From positions 1 through 64,000 of the forward strand of contig NZ_QLMJ01000027.1 of the NCBI RefSeq assembly GCF_003259845.1: 64,000 bases of DNA. The letters run 5' to 3'. Every line of letters begins with the position of its first letter. Within the stretch, counting starts at the first letter, position 1. The notes below the pieces were generated by a model that did not search any database, was not told the origin of the DNA, and saw only the letters and a program-made list of their open reading frames with translations. A program made the position numbers and the translations under genes. The DNA is from Actinoplanes lutulentus. Its GTDB lineage: Bacteria; Actinomycetota; Actinomycetes; Mycobacteriales; Micromonosporaceae. Positions 50,871 to 59,031 of this stretch are shown one piece after another.

Positions 50871-51769
50871 CGGCCGCTCGCCTGAGAACGGGCGAGCAGC
50901 GAAACCACGGCGTCGGCCAGCTTCTGCGGCTCCTCCTCCTGCACGAAGTGCACGGCGGCGCCACCGGCGTGCACCTCGATGTCCGCGACGTTCTCCCGGA
51001 TCCAGGCCTCGATGGCCGGCGTGAGCAGGAAGCCGGGCTCATAGGTCAACAACGTCTTGGGTACGCCCGACGAGGTCCGCAGCCACTCCTCGTTGCGTGC
51101 CAGGAACTCGACGCTCGAGGCGGGTACGCCGTCGATCGGCAGGTTGCGCGGGAAGCGGATGAGGTGGGCACGCGACTCGGGCGTCGGGAACGGCGCCTGG
51201 TAGACGGCCAGGTCCTCGGCCGCGAGCGGCTTCAGGAAGGCGCCCGGGAAGACCTGGGTGAGGAAGCCGTTGTCCTCGACCACGAACTTCTCGCCGTCGC
51301 CCGGCGTCCGGATGAGTTTCTGGGCACCGACGAAGGCCTCGGGCAGCGCCGATGACTCGATGTCGCGGATGACCGGCTCGGCCAGCAGCACCGCGCGTAC
51401 CCGCTCGGGGTGGCGGGCGGCCCAGGAGATGCCGAAGGCCGCGCCGTAATCCTGCAGCACGAGGGTCACGTCGCGCAGGTCGAGCGCTGCGAACCAGGCG
51501 TCGAGGTACCGCTCGTGGTCGGCCAGCTCGTAGGCGATGTCCGGGCGGCCGGAGTCGCCGAAGCCGATCAGGTCGGGTGCCAGCAGGCGGCCGTGGCCTT
51601 CGAGGAGCGGGAAGACGTGGCGGTACAGGTAGGAGCTCGTCGGGCTTCCGTGCAGGAAGACGATGGGCGAACCCGACCCCTGCTCGACGTGGTGCAGGTG
51701 CGAGTCGAGGACGGCGACGTCGACGTTTTTCGCGCCGGGGCCGAAAGCTGCTGCGGGGATGGTGGTCAC
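50867..51769 (-). CDS. Haloalkane-dehalogenase-like alpha/beta hydrolase with altered halide pocket
   Basis: The 300-residue protein is laid out like DhaA/LinB: HGSPTSSYLYRHV, nucleophile Asp107 in VLQDYGAAFG, Glu131 in LLAEPV and base His274 in AVHFVQEEEP. However, the two residues that bind the halide in true dehalogenases are changed. HGN is HGS (Ser42) and the Trp after the nucleophile is Tyr108. I therefore doubt dehalogenase activity and expect another ester, lactone or C-X hydrolase role. It lies between two DszC/SfnB-like genes. Confidence 0.85.
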   Translation of the reverse strand: MTTIPAAAFGPGAKNVDVAVLDSHLHHVEQGSGSPIVFLHGSPTSSYLYRHVFPLLEGHGRLLAPDLIGFGDSGRPDIAYELADHERYLDAWFAALDLRDVTLVLQDYGAAFGISWAARHPERVRAVLLAEPVIRDIESSALPEAFVGAQKLIRTPGDGEKFVVEDNGFLTQVFPGAFLKPLAAEDLAVYQAPFPTPESRAHLIRFPRNLPIDGVPASSVEFLARNEEWLRTSSGVPKTLLTYEPGFLLTPAIEAWIRENVADIEVHAGGAAVHFVQEEEPQKLADAVVSLLARSQASGR

Positions 51770-51783
51770 GAAGTGCTCCTGGC

Positions 51784-52944
51784 TCAGAAGTAGGTGTTGT
51801 CGGGCAGGTCGGAACCGTTGATCACGTGGTCGCCGATGACCCGCGCCTTGATCCGGGTGGAGTTGTGCGAGGCGAGCGTGCGGATGTTGCGCCAGTGCCG
51901 GTCGAGGTTGGCGCCCGCGCGGGTGGCGGAGGCGCCGCCGACCTCGAACAGCTCGGTCGCGGCGTCGAGAGCCAGCCGCTCGACCGAGATCTTGGCCTCG
52001 GCCACCCGGCGACCGGCCTCCTGCGCGGCGACCCCGTCGAGATCACCGGCGTGCAGCCGGGCGTCGACGTCGTCGAGCAGCGACGCCGCGTCGAGCACGA
52101 TCGCTCGGGCCGCGTACGCCTTGCTCGCGATGTCGCCGGCCTGCTGCAGCAGGACCGGGTCGTGGCGCGGCAGCTCGGTGGTGCCGTGGGTGATGCCCCG
52201 GCTGCGTCCGCGCAGCAGGGCCTGCGCGTCGTTGCTCGCCGCCTCGAGGTTGCCCACGATCACCGCGGTGAGCCAGAGCTGCAGGAACGCGCCGATCGCC
52301 AGGCGCGGTGGTGGCTCGGACCCGGCGACGACGACCTCGTCCAGGGTGGCCGGGGTGTTCTCGAAGTGGGTGGTGCCGCTGCCGCTGGCGCGCTGGCCGA
52401 AGCCGTCCCAGTCGTCGACGACCGTGATGCCGGGACGGTCGAGCGGGATCAGCGCGCTGGCCGGGACGCCTGCGTCCGTGACGCCCCACACCCAGACCCG
52501 GTCGGCGTACAGGGTGCCGGTCGAATAGAACTTGGTGCCGGTGATCGTCCACCCGTCCGGACCCTGGACGAAAACGGTCGACAGTCCGGCGAAGTCACCC
52601 GCGGCCGCGCCGCTGGGCTCGGTGATCGCGTTGCCGATGACGCTGCCGCCGGTGACGGCCTCGAATCCGCCCGGGGAGAACCGCAGTCCCTCGACGTAGG
52701 CGAAGTGCGCCCGCAGGGCCTGGGCCACGTTGGAGTCGGCTCGGGCCACGTCGATCAGCGCCTCGAAGACCTGCCGCAGGCTCGCGTCCGCCCCACCGTG
52801 ATCGCGCGGCACCCGCAGCGTCAGGAAGCCGGTGCCGCGCAGGCGGTCGACCACGTCGTGCGGCCGCCCGGCCGCGGACTCACGCTCGGCGGAGCCTGCC
52901 TCCAGATCGCTCAGCACGTCAGCCAGATCGGTCTGCTGAGTCAC
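51784..52944 (-). CDS. Acyl-CoA-dehydrogenase-fold flavoenzyme (DszC/SfnB-like), copy B
   Basis: The 386-residue protein is a paralogue of the gene at 49707. It has GFLTLRVPRDHGGADASLRQ, ADSNVAQALRAHFAYVEGL, GWTITGTKFYSTGTLYADR, DDWDGFGQRASGSGTTHF and a C terminus NLDRHWRNIRTLASHN..LPDNTYF nearly shared with copy A. I take GTG at 52944 as the start because AAGGA sits 6 bases before it; an ATG at 52959 has no ribosome binding site. It is the first gene of the operon and faces a MarR gene across a perfect operator-like repeat. Confidence 0.9.
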   Translation of the reverse strand: MTQQTDLADVLSDLEAGSAERESAAGRPHDVVDRLRGTGFLTLRVPRDHGGADASLRQVFEALIDVARADSNVAQALRAHFAYVEGLRFSPGGFEAVTGGSVIGNAITEPSGAAAGDFAGLSTVFVQGPDGWTITGTKFYSTGTLYADRVWVWGVTDAGVPASALIPLDRPGITVVDDWDGFGQRASGSGTTHFENTPATLDEVVVAGSEPPPRLAIGAFLQLWLTAVIVGNLEAASNDAQALLRGRSRGITHGTTELPRHDPVLLQQAGDIASKAYAARAIVLDAASLLDDVDARLHAGDLDGVAAQEAGRRVAEAKISVERLALDAATELFEVGGASATRAGANLDRHWRNIRTLASHNSTRIKARVIGDHVINGSDLPDNTYF

Positions 52945-52963
52945 GTCACGTCCTTCCATGCGG

Positions 52964-52984
52964 TCATTTGCAATGTGCAAATGA
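52964..52984. promoter_or_regulatory. Perfect 9-bp inverted repeat, MarR-type operator candidate
   Basis: TCATTTGCA and TGCAAATGA are perfect arms around ATG. TTGCAnnnTGCAA is a common MarR-family core. The site begins directly downstream of the candidate leftward -10 box, ideal for repression of the monooxygenase-hydrolase operon, and 75 bases before the MarR gene start. Confidence 0.7.
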
Positions 52985-53012
52985 AAGCTACCAGCATTTC
53001 CTACAAGTTCAA
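52985..53012 (-). promoter_or_regulatory. Leftward promoter of the MarR-linked operon
   Basis: On the minus strand TTGAAC (53012-53007) is followed after 16 bases by TAGCTT (52990-52985), a TANNNT box. The inverted repeat follows at once, so a bound regulator would cover the transcription start. Confidence 0.55.
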
Positions 53013-53059
53013 TAGGTTAGATGGGTTGGATTTCCGGTAGGCCCCCTCGATCGGGCACG

Positions 53060-53569
53060 ATGAGCGGCATGGGAACCTCGCCGTCGGCCGACTCCGAGCT
53101 CGCCCGCATCCAGGAGTCCATCGCCTGGCTCATCCGGCTCGGCGAGTTCCACCGCTTCCACCGTGGCGAGGCCGGCGGCGGGCCGATGCTCGACCGCACG
53201 GCCTTCCTGCTGCTGTCCCGCCTGGCCGGCGGCACCCCGCTCACCATGGGCGAGATCGCCGAACAGCTCGACATCACGCCGTCCACCGCCACCCGCCGCG
53301 TCGCCCCGCTCGCCGACGCCGGGCTGGTGCGCCGCGACCGCCACCCCGACGAGCACCGCACCGTGCACATCACCATCACCGACGCCGGACGTACCCGGGT
53401 GGAGGCCGTGCGCCAGGCCCGCGTCGAGACCCTGCGTCAGACCTTCCGCGACTGGTCACCGCAGGAACTGAGCACCCTCGCGGCCACCATCGACCGGCTC
53501 ACCCAGACCCTCGCCGTGGAGCTCACCCAGGACGACGACTTCGCGGGACGTCACCTGCGCCAGAGCTGA
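53060..53569 (+). CDS. MarR family regulator
   Basis: The roughly 169-residue protein has the winged helix of MarR: LDRTAFLLLSRLAGGTPLTM, GEIAEQLDITPSTATRRVAP, LADAGLVRRDRHPDEHRTVH, then a long C-terminal dimer helix. It is divergent from the DszC/SfnB-like operon and probably represses it through the repeat at 52964. Two ATGs (53060, 53069) are close; neither has a clear ribosome binding site, and an upstream ATG at 53021 adds only low-complexity residues. Confidence 0.88.
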   Translation: MSGMGTSPSADSELARIQESIAWLIRLGEFHRFHRGEAGGGPMLDRTAFLLLSRLAGGTPLTMGEIAEQLDITPSTATRRVAPLADAGLVRRDRHPDEHRTVHITITDAGRTRVEAVRQARVETLRQTFRDWSPQELSTLAATIDRLTQTLAVELTQDDDFAGRHLRQS

Positions 53570-53623
53570 GGCTCACGGTGGTGCCACCGCTCATGCGTGC
53601 GGGGGACCCGGGTGATCCGTGGT

Positions 53624-55225
53624 TCAGTGCCGGAAACTGCCGACGATCGAGGTGAGGTCGCCGGCAAGCCGGCTCAGATCGGTCGCGGCCTGCTGCGTGG
53701 TCGCCGCGCCGTCAGCGGTGGCGGCCGCGACGTCGGCAACGGCGGCCACGGTACGCGCGACATCGCTGCTGTTACCGGCCGCATCCGTCACCGACCGGCT
53801 CATCTCGGCCGTCGTCGCGGTCTGCTGCTCGACGGCGGACGCGATTGTCGTGGTGTAGTCGCTGATCTGCACGATGACCGTGCTGATCTCCTCGATCGAC
53901 GCCGTGGCGGACGCGCTCGAATGCTGGATCGCGTCGATGCGGCTGGTGATCTGCTCGGTGGCCTGCGCGGTCTGCTGCGACAGCTCCTTGACCTCGCCGG
54001 CGACGACGGCGAAGCCTTTACCCAGTTCACCGGCGCGGGCCGCTTCGATGGTGGCGTTGAGTGCCAGCAGATTCGTCTGCTCGGCGATCGTGGTGATCAG
54101 CTCGACCACCTCGCCGATCTCGGCGCTGGCGACACCGAGGTCGGCGACCTGCCCGCTGGTGCGCTGCGCGACGGCCATCGCCTTCTGCGCCACCTGCGCG
54201 GCGAAGCCGGCGTTCGCCGCGATCTCGGTGATCGAGACGCTCATCTGCTCGGCTCCGGCCGCGATGGCCTGAACACCGGTGTTCACGTCCTGGGTCGCCC
54301 GGGTCGCCGTGCCGGCACGGTCCGCGACGTCGCCGGCGCTGGACTGCAACTGGGCGCTGACCGCCGACAACTGCTCGGCCGCGGCGGCGAGGCTGACCGC
54401 GGTCTGCGCCATCCGCCCGCCGATGATCTCGCGCAGCCGGGCCGTCGTGGCGTTCAGCGCGGCGCCGATCTGACCGGTTTCGTCACGGGAACGCACATCC
54501 GCCGTCACGGTGAGATCGCCGTCCTCGACGCGGCGCAGAACCCCCACGACGTGTACGAGAGGTCTGCTGACCGAGCGCGCCACCAAAGCGCCGACACCGA
54601 CGGCCAGCACGGCGAAGACCAGGATGACCATCAGGGTGTTACGGCCGTCGCGATAGGTCGCCTCTGCCTCGGTGGCGCTGGCCGTGGCCTGGGCCGTCTC
54701 GATCTCGCTGAGTTCGTTCAGCACCTCGCCGACCTGGTCGAAGGCGGGGTCGAACCGCTCGGACTCCACCGCTGCGGCCCGGGCCGTGTCGTTCGCCCGG
54801 CTCAGCGGCAGCAGTTCGTCGTCCATCACGGTGAACATCGCGTCGAGCGCGGTACGGAACCGCGACCGGGCATCCTCCTCCTGCGCCGAGCCCGTGTCGG
54901 CCGTGTACTCGGCCCATCGCTCGCCGAGCTCGTCCCGGAAGCCGGTGATCTCCTGTTCCCGCTCGTCCTCCTCCGCCGCGTCGCTGGAGACGACATGCCG
55001 CAGGACGGTCGCCCGGATCTCGTTGACGTCGCCGTCGACCTTCCCGAGGGTGTCGATCGGCAGCAGGTTGCGTTCGTAGATGCCGCCGCCGCTCTCGTCG
55101 ACGGCCCGCAACTCGAGCATCCCGACGGCGCCCGCTGCCACCGCGGCGCCGGCCGCGAGGATCACCGCGCACAGCACCTTGCCCAGCACCGACAGGTTCG
55201 CCCACCAGCGGCGAGGGCCGGACAT
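53624..55225 (-). CDS. Methyl-accepting chemotaxis protein
   Basis: The roughly 533-residue receptor has TM1 (VLGKVLCAVILAAGAAVAAG), a four-helix sensor domain (about residues 50-190), TM2 (TLMVILVFAVLAVGVGALVA) and a HAMP domain (PLVHVVGVLRRVEDGDLTVT). The signalling domain contains the conserved hairpin EQTNLLALNATIEAARAGE and GKGFAVVAGEVKEL. I moved the start to ATG 55225 because GGAG sits 5 bases before it; an upstream GTG at 55249 is also open. No other che gene is near; ligand unknown. Confidence 0.92.
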   Translation of the reverse strand: MSGPRRWWANLSVLGKVLCAVILAAGAAVAAGAVGMLELRAVDESGGGIYERNLLPIDTLGKVDGDVNEIRATVLRHVVSSDAAEEDEREQEITGFRDELGERWAEYTADTGSAQEEDARSRFRTALDAMFTVMDDELLPLSRANDTARAAAVESERFDPAFDQVGEVLNELSEIETAQATASATEAEATYRDGRNTLMVILVFAVLAVGVGALVARSVSRPLVHVVGVLRRVEDGDLTVTADVRSRDETGQIGAALNATTARLREIIGGRMAQTAVSLAAAAEQLSAVSAQLQSSAGDVADRAGTATRATQDVNTGVQAIAAGAEQMSVSITEIAANAGFAAQVAQKAMAVAQRTSGQVADLGVASAEIGEVVELITTIAEQTNLLALNATIEAARAGELGKGFAVVAGEVKELSQQTAQATEQITSRIDAIQHSSASATASIEEISTVIVQISDYTTTIASAVEQQTATTAEMSRSVTDAAGNSSDVARTVAAVADVAAATADGAATTQQAATDLSRLAGDLTSIVGSFRH

Positions 55226-55313
55226 CCCGGCTCCGGCATCGAACGTCACCCTGCCAGCAAATATCATCGGCGGCAGCGCGGTGACCGAACCCGGCGATCC
55301 GGCCGCTGGAAGC

Positions 55314-55994
55314 TCAGGCCGTCGGCGCCGGCCGTCCGTCGGAGGCGGTCAGATACTCCAGCACGAGGTCACCGATCATGGCCTGGTAATGGTCCCGGCG
55401 GGCGGGGTCGAGCATGTCCCGCTTGAAGATCGCGTTGAACGTGTACCGATTGGCGGTCCGGAAGACGCAGAACGCGCTGATCATCATGTGCACGTCGATC
55501 GGGTCGGCGTCGCGGCGGAACTGGCCGGCCGCGCGACCGCGGTCGAGGATCCGGGTCAGCGTGTCCAGCGCGGGATTGGCGAGGCCGGCCAGGATCTCGG
55601 ACCGGACGATGTGCCGGGCGTAGTGAATGTTCTCGATGCTGACCAGCCGGATGAAGTCCGGGTGCGACTCGTGGTGGTCGAAGGTGAGAGCGGTGAGCCG
55701 CCGGATCGCCTCAGCCGGGTCGAGATGTTCCACGTCGACCTGTCGTTCCAGGGCGCGGATCCCGGTGTACGCCAGCTCGAGGACCGCGATGTACAGGTTC
55801 TCCTTGCCGCCGAAGTAGTAGTAGATCATCCGCTTGGTGGTGCGGGTCTTCGCCGCGATCTCGTCGACGCGGGCGCCGGCGAAGCCCTTGTCGGCGAACT
55901 CGCGTGTCGCGACAGCCAGAATCTCGGATCGTGTCCGCTCCGGGTCGCGAGCGGCGGGTGCCGCCGCCGGCGATTCCGGCGTCTGGGTCGCCAC
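55314..55994 (-). CDS. TetR family regulator
   Basis: The 226-residue protein has the TetR helix-turn-helix (RSEILAVATREFADKGFAGA, RVDEIAAKTRTTKRMIYYYF, GGKENLYIAVLE) and an all-helical ligand domain resembling RutR/AcrR-like C-terminal families (SHPDFIRLVSIENIHYARHI). GTG at 55994 is best supported: GGAGG lies 6 bases upstream. It diverges from the TIM-VOC-TIM fusion gene, which it probably regulates; related TetR genes commonly sit beside dehydroshikimate dehydratase genes. Confidence 0.9.
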   Translation of the reverse strand: MATQTPESPAAAPAARDPERTRSEILAVATREFADKGFAGARVDEIAAKTRTTKRMIYYYFGGKENLYIAVLELAYTGIRALERQVDVEHLDPAEAIRRLTALTFDHHESHPDFIRLVSIENIHYARHIVRSEILAGLANPALDTLTRILDRGRAAGQFRRDADPIDVHMMISAFCVFRTANRYTFNAIFKRDMLDPARRDHYQAMIGDLVLEYLTASDGRPAPTA

Positions 55995-56068
55995 ATGGCC
56001 CTCCTTCGATCGAAGATCCACCTTAGTCGCGGGTTCGCGGGCCTTCCTCCTCCGCCACTCGGAGCGTA

Positions 56069-56085
56069 TAACTAACTAACTAGTA
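56069..56085. promoter_or_regulatory. TAAC repeat in the TetR-divergent intergenic region
   Basis: TAACTAACTAACTAGTA lies in an AT-rich island of the 219-base region between the TetR gene and the fusion gene. Tandem TAAC steps ending in ACTAGT make it a candidate TetR operator. A weak rightward promoter-like pair (TTGTTG at 56092, TACACA at 56115) is nearby. Confidence 0.35.
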
Positions 56086-56213
56086 CATACATTGTTGTCA
56101 GTATCAATGGTTGTTACACAGCCCCTGGCAACGAATACCTTCCGTCGTCCCATCGGCGCATCGCTGAGCTCGTCCCTGAAGCCGGGCACAGCTATCGAGG
56201 AAGGCAGTGCACC

Positions 56214-58994
56214 ATGCTCATCGCCGATCATGATGCTGCTCAGAGCCCGCCCGCCGCCCCGTCCACCGGCCCACGCCTGACGATCGCCACCGCCTGTCTG
56301 TCCGGGGCCCTGGAGGACAAACTCGCGGCCGCCGCCGCAGCCGGTTTCGATGGGATCGAGATCTTCGAGAGCGACCTTGTCGCGTCGGCCTGGTCACCGG
56401 CGAGAGTCCGGCAGGAATGCGCGCGCCGGGGCCTGGCCATCGACCTCTACCAGCCGTTCCGCGATTTCGAGGCGGTCGCCCCCGATACCTTCCGGGCCAA
56501 CATGCGCCGTGCGGAACACAAGCTCGCCGTCGTGGAGGAACTCGGCGCCGGCACTCTGCTGGTCGCGTCGTCCGAGTCCGCCGACGCCGTCGACGACGAC
56601 GAACTGGCCGCCGACCAGCTACGGGAGCTGGCCGAGCGTGCGGCGGCCAGAGGGCTGCGGATCGCGTACGAGCCACTGGCCTGGGGCCGGTTCGTGAACA
56701 CCTACGCCCACGCGTGGCGGATCGTGCGGCGCGCCGACCACCCCGCTCTCGGCCTGTGCCTGGACAGCTTCCATGTCCTGTCCCGCGGCGAGGACACGGC
56801 GGGAATCCGGGTGGTGCCCGGCTCGAAGGTGTTCCACCTGCAGCTGGCCGACGCACCCCGATCGACGATGGACGTGGGGGAGCGGAGCCGGCACCACCGG
56901 CTCTTCCCCGGCCTGGGTTCGTTCGACCTGACCGGGTTCGTGGGTCAGGTGCTGGCCACCGGCTATGACGGTCCGTTCTCGCTCGAAGTGTTCAACGACG
57001 TCTACCGCCAGGCTGATCCCCGGCATGCCGCCATCGACGGGATGCGTTCGCTGCTGGCCTTGCAGGAGTCGGTGAGCCTCGGCGGCCCACCCGCGGCGCG
57101 CCGGCGGCTGCGATCACCCGGCCTGCCGGCGGTGCCGCGTCTGGGCGGTCACATGTTCACCGAGCTGGCGGTCGACGAGGGGTCCGGTTCGACCGTCGCC
57201 AGGACCCTGACCGCTCTCGGCTTCGCCCAGATCGGGCTGCACCGCTCGAAGCCGGTGCAGTTGTGGCAGCAGGGCGATGCCCGGATCCTGCTCAACTTCG
57301 CGTCGCAGCGGACGGTCCCGCCCGGCACCGCGGCGATCTGCGCTCTCGGGGTGGAGAGCAGCGACCCCGCAAGCTCTGCCCAACGCGCCGACCGGCTCCT
57401 CGCTCCGGTGCTGCCGCGGGTGCGCCGGCCGGGCGAAGCGGACCTGAGCTCGGTGGCTGCGCCGGACGGGATGGCGGTTTTCTTCTGCCGCCCCGGCGCG
57501 GACGGCAGCAGCTGGCTCGCCGACTTCGAGCCCACCGGCGCCCAGACCCGCACCGACGGTCTGGTGACCGGAACCGACCACATCGCCCTCACCGAGCCGA
57601 TCGACGACTTCGACCAGGTCGCGCTCTTCTACCGTACGGTTCTGGGCCTGCAGGCCGGCCAGACGACGGAGCTCGTCGCACCCTTCGGCCTGCTGCGTAG
57701 CCGGTCGGCCACCGACACCGACCATCGGGTCCGGATCACGCTCAACACGGCGCCGCTGCGACGCGGCTCCTGGGCGCCGGTCGTACCGAGCCCGCAGCAC
57801 ATCGCCTTCGCCAGCGACGACGTGATCGCCGCGGCCAGGGCCATGCGCGAACTGGGCGCGCCGGTGCTGCGCATCCCGCAGAACTATTACGACGACCTCG
57901 ACGCCCGGCTCGCCCCGCAGCCCGCGTTGCTCGCCACGCTGCGCGAGCACTCGATCCTCCACGACAGCGACGAGAACGGGGAATACCTGCACTTCTACAC
58001 CGAGATGCTGGGCTCGCGGCTCTTCTTCGAGGTGGTGCAGCGCATCGGCGACTACGCCGGTTACGGCGCTGCGAGCAGCGCACCGGTGCGGATGGCCGCG
58101 CACCGCCAGCGTCGCCTGCGGCGACTCAGAGACACCCCACAGCGAGGGTACGGTCGTGAGCACGACTATTCACTGGCCCACCTGACGGCGTTGAGCCTGT
58201 CGCCACCGGAGCTGGTCGAGGCCGCCGCGGACGGGGGATACCGGTACGTCGGCCTGCGCCTGACCCGGGTGACGCCGATCGAACCGCACTATCCGCTGGC
58301 CACCGATCCCGCGCTGATGCGCACGACGAAGGTGCGCCTGGCGGCCACCGGGGTCGAGGTGCTCGACATCGAACTGGCCAGGATCGGCCCCGACGAGGAC
58401 CCGCGCGATTTCCAGCGGGTCCTGGAGGCCGGAGCGGAACTCGGCGCGCGTCACGTCATCGCCCAGCTGCCCGATCCGGACCGCAACCGCAAGATCGATC
58501 GGTACGCCCAGCTGTGCCAGATGGCCCACCCGCTCGGGCTCACCGTGGATCTGGAGTTCCCGTCGTGGACCGAGACGCCGGATCTCACCGAAGCGATCCG
58601 GGTCCTGCGGGCGGCCGAGCAACCGAACGCGGGCATCCTGATCGACCTGCTGCATTTCGCCCGGTCCGGCTCCAGCGTGGCTGACCTGCGGGAGTTGCCG
58701 GCCGAGTGGTTCCATTTCGCTCACGTCTGCGACGCGCCGCCGGGAACGCCGCCCACCAGGGAGGAGCTCATCCACACCGCCCGGTTCGAACGGCTCTATC
58801 CGGGGGACGGGGGCATCGACCTCGACGGGATTCTGGCAGCCCTGCCGTCCGGTATCCCGTACGCCCTGGAGATCCCGCGCGCGCAGCTGGTGGCGCAGAT
58901 CGGGGCCAAGGAGCACGCCCGCCTGGCGGTCGCCGCCGCGCGCCGCCGCCTCGACGGTGTGCCGGCGAGCAGGAAGCCGGCCGATGCGGCATGA
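56214..58994 (+). CDS. Triple fusion: sugar-isomerase-like TIM barrel, HPPD-like VOC domain, second TIM barrel
   Basis: The 926-residue protein has three parts. Residues about 20-290 are a xylose-isomerase-like barrel with metal-type residues in AYEPLAWG, CLDSFHVLS, FHLQLAD and FSLEVFND, as in 3-dehydroshikimate dehydratases (QsuB/QuiC type). Residues about 310-620 are a 4-hydroxyphenylpyruvate-dioxygenase-like VOC part with metal triad His456, His529 and Glu606. Residues about 650-920 form another isomerase-type barrel (YSLAHLTALSLSPPELVEAA, VTVDLEFPSWTE, GILIDLLHFARSGS, YALEIPRAQL). The first two parts together are a known two-domain enzyme; the third is normally a separate protein. I expect shikimate/quinate-type or polyol catabolism. 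Confidence 0.85.
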   Translation: MLIADHDAAQSPPAAPSTGPRLTIATACLSGALEDKLAAAAAAGFDGIEIFESDLVASAWSPARVRQECARRGLAIDLYQPFRDFEAVAPDTFRANMRRAEHKLAVVEELGAGTLLVASSESADAVDDDELAADQLRELAERAAARGLRIAYEPLAWGRFVNTYAHAWRIVRRADHPALGLCLDSFHVLSRGEDTAGIRVVPGSKVFHLQLADAPRSTMDVGERSRHHRLFPGLGSFDLTGFVGQVLATGYDGPFSLEVFNDVYRQADPRHAAIDGMRSLLALQESVSLGGPPAARRRLRSPGLPAVPRLGGHMFTELAVDEGSGSTVARTLTALGFAQIGLHRSKPVQLWQQGDARILLNFASQRTVPPGTAAICALGVESSDPASSAQRADRLLAPVLPRVRRPGEADLSSVAAPDGMAVFFCRPGADGSSWLADFEPTGAQTRTDGLVTGTDHIALTEPIDDFDQVALFYRTVLGLQAGQTTELVAPFGLLRSRSATDTDHRVRITLNTAPLRRGSWAPVVPSPQHIAFASDDVIAAARAMRELGAPVLRIPQNYYDDLDARLAPQPALLATLREHSILHDSDENGEYLHFYTEMLGSRLFFEVVQRIGDYAGYGAASSAPVRMAAHRQRRLRRLRDTPQRGYGREHDYSLAHLTALSLSPPELVEAAADGGYRYVGLRLTRVTPIEPHYPLATDPALMRTTKVRLAATGVEVLDIELARIGPDEDPRDFQRVLEAGAELGARHVIAQLPDPDRNRKIDRYAQLCQMAHPLGLTVDLEFPSWTETPDLTEAIRVLRAAEQPNAGILIDLLHFARSGSSVADLRELPAEWFHFAHVCDAPPGTPPTREELIHTARFERLYPGDGGIDLDGILAALPSGIPYALEIPRAQLVAQIGAKEHARLAVAAARRRLDGVPASRKPADAA

Positions 58995-59031
58995 CCGGGC
59001 CGGCCGAGATGCGCCGCCCGGGCGGACCCCG

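Noticed and set aside
50867..51769. Haloalkane dehalogenase as a functional call
   Set aside because: Both halide-binding residues are replaced (Ser42, Tyr108), so only the fold can be claimed.
48372..52944. Calling the operon a dsz desulfurisation operon
   Set aside because: No DszB-like desulfinase and no flavin reductase are present, and the hydrolase has no place in that pathway.
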